Assembly (NCBI GenBank): GCA_937952085.1
Contig: CALFYQ010000410.1
Span: 1-13,805, forward strand
DNA from: an uncultured Paracoccaceae bacterium
GTDB taxonomy: Bacteria > Pseudomonadota > Alphaproteobacteria > Rhodobacterales > Rhodobacteraceae
Direction of reading: 5' to 3'
Length of the DNA: 13,805 nt
Positions 6,686 through 13,463 of the stretch are shown here, in pieces. The notes under the pieces are model-generated. The model worked only from the letters and a program-made list of their open reading frames with translations. It was not told the origin of the DNA and searched no databases. Made by a program: the position numbers and the translations under genes. Numbering within the stretch: position 1 is the stretch's first letter; each line of letters starts with the position of its first letter.

Positions 6686-7885
6686 TCAGGGCCGTCGCAT
6701 CTCCGGCGTCATGCCGAGATGCAGCTCCTCGCCCTCCCAGGGGTTCGCCCGCGCCAGCGCCTCGTCCACCTCGATGCCGAGGCCGGGCCCGGTTGGCGGG
6801 ATGAGGTCGCCCGCCTCCCAGCGCACGCCCTTCACCAGCGCGGCGTGGAACCCCTCCCACCGCTCGATGCTTTCGAGGATGAGGAAGTTCGGGATGCAGG
6901 CGGCGAGCTGCACGTTCGCCGCCCCCTCGACCGGCCCGCAATAGAGATGCGGCGCCATCTGCGCGTAATGGGGCTCCGCCATCGCGGCGATCTTCTTCGC
7001 CTCGAGGATGCCGCCGACGCGCCCGAGCGCCGGCTGAAGGATCGAGGCGGCGCCCGTCGCCAGCACCCGCTGAAACTCGTACTTGGTGGTGAGCCGCTCC
7101 CCCGTCGCGACCGGGATTGAGGTGGCGCGCGCCACCTCCGCCATCATCTCCGGGCTCTCCGGCGGCGTCGGCTCCTCGAACCAGAGCGGGTCATAGGGTT
7201 CTAGCCGCCGCGCCAGCCGCTTCGCGCCAGAGACGGTGAACTGCCCGTGCGTGCCGAAGAGAAGGTCCGCCTTCGCCCCCACCGCCTCGCGGATGCGCCG
7301 GCAGAAGCGTTCGGAGCGGTCGAGGTCCTCCAGCGTCGGCTGGTGCCCGTCATAGATCGTGTAGGGCCCGGCCGGGTCGAACTTCACCGCGGTGAAGCCC
7401 TCCGCCACATAGGCCGCGGCCCGCTCGGCGGCGACATCGGGGTCGGAATAGACAGCGTGCGCCGAATGCGCGTCCTCGTCGCCGGGCGGGTACAGATAGG
7501 TATAGGTCCGCAGCCGCTCATGGCAGCGCCCGCCGAGAAGTTGATGCACCGGCCGGTCCGCCGCCTTGCCGACGATGTCCCAGCAGGCGATTTCCAGTCC
7601 GGCGAAAATGGCCATCAGCGTCGGGTCCGGCCGCTGGTGATAGCCGGCCGAATAGGTGAGCCGATAGAGCCGCTCGATCCCGTGCGGGTCGGCGCCGGCG
7701 AACCAGCGGCCGAAAACATCCCGCGCCGCCGCCTCGATCACCTTCGGCCCGAAGCTGGCGCAATAGATCTCGCCCCAGCCGACCACGCCGCAAACGGTCG
7801 TCAGCTTCACCAGGATGAAATAGCGCCCGCCGCGCCGCGGCGGCGGGTTCTTCACGATGAGGACGTCGAGATCGGCGAGTTTCAT
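6686..7885 (-). CDS. Enolase-superfamily (mandelate racemase/muconate lactonizing type) protein, substrate unknown
   Basis: This family removes a proton next to a carboxylate in an Mg-dependent reaction; many relatives dehydrate or isomerise sugar acids. The 399-residue protein has an N-terminal capping domain (1-125, ending HQLLGGR) and a C-terminal barrel. Visible sites are VKFDPAGP (167-174), FGTHGQF (210-216), WFEEP (235-239), TGERL (261-265), ILQPALGRVGG (282-292) and APHLYCGP (311-318). Aligned by spacing to E. coli galactonate dehydratase as I recall it, Glu237, Glu263 and His313 match two metal ligands and the catalytic base. The first ligand Asp becomes Gly211 and the Asp of the His-Asp dyad becomes Ala286. 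It follows the dehydrogenase gene by 9 bases in the same operon. The general family is sure; the reaction is not. Confidence 0.88.
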   Translation of the reverse strand: MKLADLDVLIVKNPPPRRGGRYFILVKLTTVCGVVGWGEIYCASFGPKVIEAAARDVFGRWFAGADPHGIERLYRLTYSAGYHQRPDPTLMAIFAGLEIACWDIVGKAADRPVHQLLGGRCHERLRTYTYLYPPGDEDAHSAHAVYSDPDVAAERAAAYVAEGFTAVKFDPAGPYTIYDGHQPTLEDLDRSERFCRRIREAVGAKADLLFGTHGQFTVSGAKRLARRLEPYDPLWFEEPTPPESPEMMAEVARATSIPVATGERLTTKYEFQRVLATGAASILQPALGRVGGILEAKKIAAMAEPHYAQMAPHLYCGPVEGAANVQLAACIPNFLILESIERWEGFHAALVKGVRWEAGDLIPPTGPGLGIEVDEALARANPWEGEELHLGMTPEMRRP

Positions 7886-7894
7886 CGGGTCACC

Positions 7895-8971
7895 CTAGTC
7901 GAAGAGAACCACGTTCCGCACGCCGATCCCGGCGCGGGTCCGGTCCAGCGCGGCGTTGATCTCGGCGAAGGGGAAGCGGCCCGTCACCAGCTCGTCGAGT
8001 TTCAACGTTCCGGCCTCGTAGAGCGAGAGGAGCGCCGGAATGTCGATCTGCGGCGTCGATTTGCCCATCTTGGAGCCGAGAATCCGCTGCCCGGCGTCCG
8101 CCAGCGTCAGCGGGTCGAAGGTGGAGGTCTCGCCGAGCCGGCCCATGCCGACCAGCACCGCCGCGCCGCCCGGCGCCAGCATCTCGTAGGCCTGCGCCAT
8201 CGCCCCGGTATTGCCGACCGTGACGAAAACGAAATCCGCCCCGCCCGAGGTCATCGCCCGCACGTTGGAGGCCGTCTCGGCCCCGACCGGCAGGCAATCC
8301 GTCGCGCCGAAGCCGAGCGCGATCTCCCGCTTTTCCGCCGACGGGTCGACCACGATGACGCGGGCGGCGCCCCGATGCGCCGCCGCCTGCACTGAGTTGA
8401 TGCCGACGCCGCCGGCGCCGATCACCACCGCCGTCGCCCCCGCCGGCATCTCCGCCGTGTTCGCCACCGCGCCCCAGCCGGTGATGACGCCGCAGGCGAG
8501 GAGCGAGGCCTCGGCCCAGCCGATCCCGCCGCCGATCCGGGCGATCTGCGAATGGTGGACCACAACCTCCTCGGCGAAGGCGCCGCACTTGAGGCCTTGG
8601 AGCACCGGCGCGCCGGCGGCGTCGCGGAGCGGCGTCGCCGCGTTGAGCGGGAAGGGCTCGGTGCAATAGGTGCGCTGGCCGCGCGCGCAGCAGGGGCAAT
8701 GCCCGCAGGAGCGGATCAGCGTCACCACCGCCCGGTCGCCGGGCGCCAGCCCCTCGACGCCGGGGCCGACCTGCACCACCTCGCCCGCCGCCTCGTGGCC
8801 GTAGACGGCCGGCGGCGTTCCGCCCCAGCCGCCGGCGATGAAGATGAGGTCGGAATGGCAGATCGCCACCGCCTTCATGCGGACGCGGACCTCCCCCGGC
8901 CCGGGCGCGGCGAGGTTCAGCTCCTCGATCACGAGCGGCGCGCCGAAGGCGCGGGTCACGGCGGCTTTCAT
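7895..8971 (-). CDS. Zinc-dependent alcohol dehydrogenase (class III-like MDR family)
   Basis: This is a medium-chain dehydrogenase predicted to oxidise an alcohol with NAD. In the 358-residue protein the catalytic zinc ligands are Cys38 (ICHSD), His59-Glu60 (GHE) and Cys160 (ACGV). The structural zinc lobe is complete: Cys89, Cys92, Cys95 and Cys103, spaced x2, x2, x7. The nucleotide fold has GAGGVG at 185-190 and Asp209 at the end of the next strand (VIVVDPS), which favours NAD over NADP. I place the start at 8971, not at an in-frame ATG at 9028, because MKAAVTRAFGAPL is the usual beginning and GGGGGAG lies just before it. The enolase-superfamily gene follows after 9 bases, so the two likely act in one pathway. 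The substrate is unknown. Confidence 0.92.
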   Translation of the reverse strand: MKAAVTRAFGAPLVIEELNLAAPGPGEVRVRMKAVAICHSDLIFIAGGWGGTPPAVYGHEAAGEVVQVGPGVEGLAPGDRAVVTLIRSCGHCPCCARGQRTYCTEPFPLNAATPLRDAAGAPVLQGLKCGAFAEEVVVHHSQIARIGGGIGWAEASLLACGVITGWGAVANTAEMPAGATAVVIGAGGVGINSVQAAAHRGAARVIVVDPSAEKREIALGFGATDCLPVGAETASNVRAMTSGGADFVFVTVGNTGAMAQAYEMLAPGGAAVLVGMGRLGETSTFDPLTLADAGQRILGSKMGKSTPQIDIPALLSLYEAGTLKLDELVTGRFPFAEINAALDRTRAGIGVRNVVLFD

Positions 8972-9123
8972 CGGCTCCCCCCGAATGGCGAAGGCTTCAC
9001 CGATGCCGCCCGCCGCGCGCGGCCGCATCGCGGAAAGCGAAGCGAAAGGTCGCGATTGCGCCGCGCTTGCCGCCGGCGGGGGCGCCCCCTAGCTTGAATC
9101 GCACGAGAAAGAGGAGCCCGCCC
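8972..9123. promoter_or_regulatory. Divergent regulatory region between the dehydrogenase and peptide-binding operons
   Basis: This 152-base gap separates the minus-strand catabolic pair from the plus-strand yejA pair. TTGCCG (9067-9072), a 17-base spacer and TAGCTT (9090-9095) make a credible promoter for the yejA side, giving a leader of about 20 bases. GAGGAG (9111-9116), 7 bases before the ATG, is a strong ribosome binding site. An imperfect inverted repeat, GCATCGCG (9025-9032) and CGCGATTGC (9051-9059), encloses an 18-base GAAAGC-rich spacer and could be an operator or chance. No clear promoter for the dehydrogenase strand is seen. Confidence 0.5.
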
Positions 9124-10974
9124 ATGCGCCCCACCAGACGCGACCTCGCCCTCGGCCTCGCCGCCGCCGCGCTGCCGCTTCGCCCGTTCCGGGCCCGCGC
9201 CGAGGAGGGGGTGATCCGCTCCCACGGCGCCTCGCTGATCGGCGCGCTGAAATACCCGGCGGACTTCCCGCATTTCGACTATGTGAACCCTGACGCGCCG
9301 AAGGGCGGCGTCGCGCGGCAGGCGACGCAGGCCAACTTCGACAGCTTCAACCCCTTCATCGTGAAGGGCACGCCGCCGACCGGAATGGGCCTCGTCTTCG
9401 ACGAGCTGATGGCGCCCTCGCTGGAGGAGGGCTCGACGCAATACGGCCTCCTCGCCGAATGGTTCGAGCATCCGGCGGATCATTCCTGGGCGGCCTACAA
9501 GCTTCGCGAGGAGGCGCGCTGGCACGACGGGCGGCCGATCACCGTCGAGGACGTGATCTGGAGCTTCGAGACCCTCGTCTCGCAGGGCGACCCGCAATAC
9601 CGCTTCTACTACGCCAACGTGACCGGCGCGCGGGACATGGGCGGCGGCGTCGTCCGCTTCGATTTCGACCAGAGCGGCAACCGCGAATTGCCGCATATCA
9701 TGGGCCAGCTCACCGTGCTGCCGAAGCACTGGTGGGAGGGGAAGGAGTTCGACCGCTCCTCGCTCGACCCGCTGATGGGCTCCGGCCCCTATCGGATCGG
9801 CGCCTTCGAGCCGGGCCGGTTCGTCGAGTACGAGCGGGTGGAGGACTATTGGGGGCGGGACCTTCCCGTGAACCGCGGCGCCCACAATTTTGACCGGCTC
9901 CGTTTCGAGATCTTCCTCGACGCCGAGGCGGCCTTCGAAGGCTTCAAGTCCGGCGCCTTCGACTACCGGGATGAGAATTCCGCCTCGAAATGGGCGCAGG
10001 CCTATGCGTTCCCCGCCGCGACGTCCGGCAAGGTGAAGCGCCAGGAGGTGGAGACCGAGGGGCCGAAGACCACCCAGACTTTCGCCTTCAATCTCCGCCG
10101 CCCGAAATTCGCCGACCGGCGGGTGCGGGAGGCGATCGGCCTCGCCTTCGATTTCGAATACACCAACCGCACCATCTACTTCTCGCAATACGCCCGGCCT
10201 TCCAGCTACTTCCAGGGCACGCCCGACCTGATGCAGGCGGGCGGCCCGCCCGAAGGCGCGGAGCTGGCGCTGCTCGAACCGTTGCGGGACCGGATTCCGG
10301 ACCAGGTCTTCGGCCCGGCCTGGAACCCGCCGACGACCGACGGCTCCGGCCGCAACCGCCGCACGCTCCGCCAGGCTTCCGACCTCCTCGAAGCGGCCGG
10401 CCTGAAGGTGGAGGGCGGCAAGCTCCGCCAGCCGGACGGCGCGCCCTTCGAGATCGAGTTTCTGTCCTCTCAGGATTCGCAGCAGCGGGTGATCGACCCC
10501 TTCATCCGAAATCTCGAACAGCTCGGCTTCACCGCCTCGTTCCGCGTCGTCGACGGGCCGCAATACATCCGCCGCGTGGCGCAGGACGACAGCTTCGACT
10601 GGGACATGATCATCTGGGGCGTGGCCAATTCCGAGAGCCCGGGCAACGAACAGCGAAGCTATTGGGGCTCCGACACGGCGATGCGGGTCGGCTCCCGCAA
10701 TGTCTGCGGCGTCGCCGACCCGGCGGTGGACGCGCTGATCGACAAGATCGTCTTCGCGGAGGACCGGGAGAGCCTCGCCGCCGCCTCGCGGGCGCTCGAC
10801 CGGGTGCTGCTCTGGAACTGGTACATGATCCCGCAGCTCTACACCCCGTTCGACCGCATCGCGTATTGGGACCGGTTCGGCCATCCGGACCCCTATCCGC
10901 CGCGGGACCCGGGCTTCCCCACCGTCTGGTGGTGGGACCAGGCGAAGGCCGCCGCGCTCGGGGATTCGCGGTGA
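9124..10974 (+). CDS. YejA-type peptide ABC transporter substrate-binding protein, first copy (Tat-like signal)
   Basis: This is a periplasmic solute-binding family 5 protein, closest by recall to E. coli YejA, which binds peptides and microcin C for the YejABEF importer. The 616-residue protein opens with a twin-arginine signal (TRRDLALGLAAAALPL, residues 4-19) and an ARA cleavage site before Glu27. Family segments are LKYPADFPHFDYVNPDAPKG (42-61), ARWHDGRPIT, LMGSGPYRIGAFEPG, DYWGRDLPVNRG, DRRVREAIGLAFDFEYTNRT and a terminal VWWWDQAKAA. I choose the ATG at 9124 over the in-frame ATG at 9067 because it starts the signal peptide and follows GAGGAG at the right distance. Its stop overlaps the start of the second copy. 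The signal is twin-arginine-like rather than a perfect consensus. Confidence 0.9.
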   Translation: MRPTRRDLALGLAAAALPLRPFRARAEEGVIRSHGASLIGALKYPADFPHFDYVNPDAPKGGVARQATQANFDSFNPFIVKGTPPTGMGLVFDELMAPSLEEGSTQYGLLAEWFEHPADHSWAAYKLREEARWHDGRPITVEDVIWSFETLVSQGDPQYRFYYANVTGARDMGGGVVRFDFDQSGNRELPHIMGQLTVLPKHWWEGKEFDRSSLDPLMGSGPYRIGAFEPGRFVEYERVEDYWGRDLPVNRGAHNFDRLRFEIFLDAEAAFEGFKSGAFDYRDENSASKWAQAYAFPAATSGKVKRQEVETEGPKTTQTFAFNLRRPKFADRRVREAIGLAFDFEYTNRTIYFSQYARPSSYFQGTPDLMQAGGPPEGAELALLEPLRDRIPDQVFGPAWNPPTTDGSGRNRRTLRQASDLLEAAGLKVEGGKLRQPDGAPFEIEFLSSQDSQQRVIDPFIRNLEQLGFTASFRVVDGPQYIRRVAQDDSFDWDMIIWGVANSESPGNEQRSYWGSDTAMRVGSRNVCGVADPAVDALIDKIVFAEDRESLAAASRALDRVLLWNWYMIPQLYTPFDRIAYWDRFGHPDPYPPRDPGFPTVWWWDQAKAAALGDSR

Positions 10975-12806
10975 GGGCCCTTGCGGCGCTCTCCGCGCTT
11001 CTCCTTCTCGCCGCCCCGGCCTTCGCCGAGCCGATCACCGCGCATGGCGTCTCGGCCTTCGGCGCGCTGAAATATCCGCCCGATTTCAAGCATTTCGACT
11101 ATGTGAACCCGGAGGCGCCGAAGGGCGGGACGTTGAAGACGCGCTCCACCTACGCCCTCAACACCTTCAACAGCCTCCACCCCTTCCCGTTGAAGGGGGA
11201 TACGCCGGCGGAGATCGCGCTCTGGGTCTATGAGCCGCTGATGGTCCGCGCCGAGGACGAGCCGGATGCCGTCTATGGCCTCGTCGCCGAGAGCGTCACC
11301 TATCCCGAGGACCGGTCCTGGGCCGAGTTCCGCCTCCGCCCCGAGGCCCGTTTCTCCGACGGTGCGCCGGTGACGGCGGAGGATGTCGTCTTCTCCCTCG
11401 ACATCCTGAAGGAGAAGGGCGCGCCGCAGTACCGGAACATCTATTCCGGCATCGAGAAGGCCGAGGCGCTCGCCTCCGATCTCGTCCGCTTCAGCTTCAG
11501 GGAAGGCTACGCGACGCGGGATCTGCCGATGGTCGCGGCCGGCGTCCCGGTCATCCCGAAGCACGCGTGGGAGGGGAAGGACTTCGCCGAATCCACGCTG
11601 GACCGGCCCATCGCCTCCGGCCCCTACCGCGTCGGCGCCTTCGAGCCGGGGCGCACCATCTCCTTCGAGCGGCGGGAGGATTACTGGGCGAAGGACCTGC
11701 CGGTGAATCGCGGCCGATGGAATTTCGACCGGATCGACCTCGAATATTTCCGGGACTACACGGCCGCCTTCGAGGCCTTCAAGGCCGGCGCCTATGATCT
11801 CCACGAGGAGTTCTTCTCGAAGATCTGGGCCACCGGCTACGATTTCCCGGCGGTGACGGACGGTCTGGTGATCCGCGACACGCTGCCAGATGGCCGCCCC
11901 TCCGGCGCGCAGGGCTACTGGTTCAACCTCCGCCGCGAGAAGTTCGCCGATCCGCGCGTGCGGGAGGCGCTGGCGATGGCCTTTGACTTCGAATGGTCGA
12001 ACCGCACGCTCTTCTACGGCCTCTATTCCCGCACCGAGAGCTTCTTCCAGGGCTCGCCGCTCGCCGCCGCCGGGCCGCCATCGCCGGCCGAACAGGCGCT
12101 GCTCGAGCCGCTGATCGGCGACCTGCCCGAGACCATCCTCTCCGCGCCCGCCTTTGTCCCGCCCGTCACCGACGGCTCCGGCCGGCTCCGGCGGCAGCTG
12201 AGGGATGCGGGCGCGCTTCTCGACGCCGCGGGCTGGACCATCGGCGCCGACGGCAAGCGGCGGAACACGGCCGGGGAGGTCCTCTCCATCGAGTTCCTTG
12301 ACGACAGCCCGACCTTCGAGCGGATCACCGGCCCCTATGTGAAGAATCTCGAACTTCTCGGCGTCGCCGCCACGATGCGGACCATCGACGCGCCGCAATT
12401 CGAGGAGCGCCGCAAGACGTTCGACTTTGACATCACCGTCGCCCGCTATTCGATGCCGGCGACGCCGGGCTTCGAGCTTTTCAACATCTTCTCCTCCGGC
12501 GCGGCCTCCGATCCCGGCTCCAACAACCTCGCCGGCGTCGCCAACCCGGCCGTCGACGCGCTGATCGAGGCGGTGGTCGCCGCGAAGACGGCGGAGGCCC
12601 ACGCCGTGGCTGTTTCCGCGCTCGACCGGGCGCTCCGCGCGCTCCACATCTGGGTTCCGCAATGGTCGAAGGGCAGCCACACCATGGCCTGGTGGGACAG
12701 GTTCGGCCGGCCGGAGACGAAGCCGCCCTATGATCGCGCCATCGAAGACACCTGGTGGCTCGATCCGGCGAAATCCGCCGCGCTCGACGCGAAGCGGGGC
12801 GGCTGA
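10971..12806 (+). CDS. YejA-type peptide ABC transporter substrate-binding protein, second copy (Sec signal)
   Basis: This is a tandem paralogue of the preceding gene, 611 residues, with the same predicted role of capturing peptides in the periplasm. It starts with GTG at 10971, whose last bases form the TGA stop of the first copy (GTGA overlap), so translation is probably coupled. No in-frame ATG lies close by, and the residues right after the GTG form a clean Sec signal peptide (RALAALSALLLLAAPAFA, cleaved after residue 19). Family segments are LKYPPDFKHFDYVNPEAPKG (33-52), ARFSDGAPVTAEDVVFSLDI, IASGPYRVGAFEPG, DYWAKDLPVNRGRWNFDRID, VREALAMAFDFEWSNRTLFY and TWWLDPAKSAAL. The genes for the inner-membrane permease and ATPase usually associated with YejA do not follow: a lipoprotein and uvrA come next. 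Confidence 0.9.
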   Translation: MRALAALSALLLLAAPAFAEPITAHGVSAFGALKYPPDFKHFDYVNPEAPKGGTLKTRSTYALNTFNSLHPFPLKGDTPAEIALWVYEPLMVRAEDEPDAVYGLVAESVTYPEDRSWAEFRLRPEARFSDGAPVTAEDVVFSLDILKEKGAPQYRNIYSGIEKAEALASDLVRFSFREGYATRDLPMVAAGVPVIPKHAWEGKDFAESTLDRPIASGPYRVGAFEPGRTISFERREDYWAKDLPVNRGRWNFDRIDLEYFRDYTAAFEAFKAGAYDLHEEFFSKIWATGYDFPAVTDGLVIRDTLPDGRPSGAQGYWFNLRREKFADPRVREALAMAFDFEWSNRTLFYGLYSRTESFFQGSPLAAAGPPSPAEQALLEPLIGDLPETILSAPAFVPPVTDGSGRLRRQLRDAGALLDAAGWTIGADGKRRNTAGEVLSIEFLDDSPTFERITGPYVKNLELLGVAATMRTIDAPQFEERRKTFDFDITVARYSMPATPGFELFNIFSSGAASDPGSNNLAGVANPAVDALIEAVVAAKTAEAHAVAVSALDRALRALHIWVPQWSKGSHTMAWWDRFGRPETKPPYDRAIEDTWWLDPAKSAALDAKRGG

Positions 12807-12862
12807 GCGCTACCGCCCGGGCGCTCCGGCGCCTATATCGGGGCTCTGACCGGGAGGCCGCC

Positions 12863-13375
12863 ATGCGCCCCTTCGCCCTCATCCTCGTGCTCGCCCTCGC
12901 CGCCTGCGTGGAGCCGACCGCCCATGCGCCGGCCGATCCCGGCGCCTCGCATCCCGAAGGCTATTCCGAGACGCGGATCGAGCCCGGCCGCTGGCGCGTC
13001 GCCTTTGCCGGCAACTCCGTCACCAGCCGCGAGGCGGTGGAGAACGCGCTCCTTTTCCGCGCCGCCGAGGTGACGCTCCGCGAGGGCGGGGACTGGTTCC
13101 GCGTGGTGGAGGGCGATCTCGAGACGGACATCCGCCGGGTCGTGATCGGCGGCGACGACCTCGAATATCCGGGCCTGTTCGGCCGACGGCGCGGCGTCGG
13201 CTACGTCCCCTTCGGCGGCCTCGCCACGCTCGACACGCGGGAGGTGAAGCGCTTCACCGCCATCGCCGAGATCCTGGTCGAGGCGGGCGCGAAGCCGGAG
13301 GGCGACGCCGACGCCTACGACGCGCGGGCGGTGATCGACGATCTCGGCCCGAAACTGACTGGCGCCGCGGGGTAG
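12863..13375 (+). CDS. Small lipoprotein resembling the CC0125/CC1285 family
   Basis: This 170-residue protein is of unknown function. It begins with a lipoprotein signal peptide ending in a textbook lipobox (LAAC, Cys15), so it should be membrane-anchored in the periplasm or outer membrane; residue +2 is Val, which does not suggest inner-membrane retention by the enteric Asp rule. The mature part has GYSETRIEPGRWRVAFAGNS (33-52), VTSREAVENALLFRAAEVTL and GGDWFRVV, a pattern I recall from alphaproteobacterial proteins labelled CC0125/CC1285. The start at 12863 follows GGGAGG by 5 bases; an in-frame ATG at 12755 lies inside the preceding gene and is rejected. It sits 56 bases after the second yejA copy and 88 bases before uvrA. 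The family label is from memory; the lipoprotein nature is secure. Confidence 0.8.
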   Translation: MRPFALILVLALAACVEPTAHAPADPGASHPEGYSETRIEPGRWRVAFAGNSVTSREAVENALLFRAAEVTLREGGDWFRVVEGDLETDIRRVVIGGDDLEYPGLFGRRRGVGYVPFGGLATLDTREVKRFTAIAEILVEAGAKPEGDADAYDARAVIDDLGPKLTGAAG

Positions 13376-13463
13376 GGCGCTTCACATCCGCTGCTGTCAC
13401 GCTATGTCAGGAGGCGGCGCGCCCGCTCTCCCGCGCGCGCGGGGCGCATGATACGGGCGATCC

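Noticed and set aside
8972..9028. N-terminal extension of the alcohol dehydrogenase from the ATG at 9028
   Set aside because: The extra 19 residues match no dehydrogenase start, and a GGGGGAG ribosome binding site directly precedes the internal ATG at 8971.
8968..10884. 638-codon open frame on the minus strand opposite the first yejA copy
   Set aside because: The plus strand gives a full YejA-type protein with signal peptide; the minus frame is a compositional shadow. The same applies to 2614-4053 and 10893-12680 on the minus strand and 7247-8395 on the plus strand.
9990..10970. Upstream extension of the second yejA frame, suggesting a 938-residue fusion
   Set aside because: This part lies inside the first copy in another frame and encodes Arg/Pro-rich low-information sequence. 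The signal peptide right after the GTG at 10971 shows the true start.
13417..13447. GC-rich imperfect hairpin between the lipoprotein gene and uvrA
   Set aside because: The arms mismatch by a bulge, there is no T-run, and such pairings arise easily in GC-alternating sequence; not strong enough to call a terminator.
13376..13463. Possible LexA/SOS box upstream of uvrA
   Set aside because: No GAAC-N7-GAAC or GTTC-N7-GTTC pattern is present in the 88-base gap.
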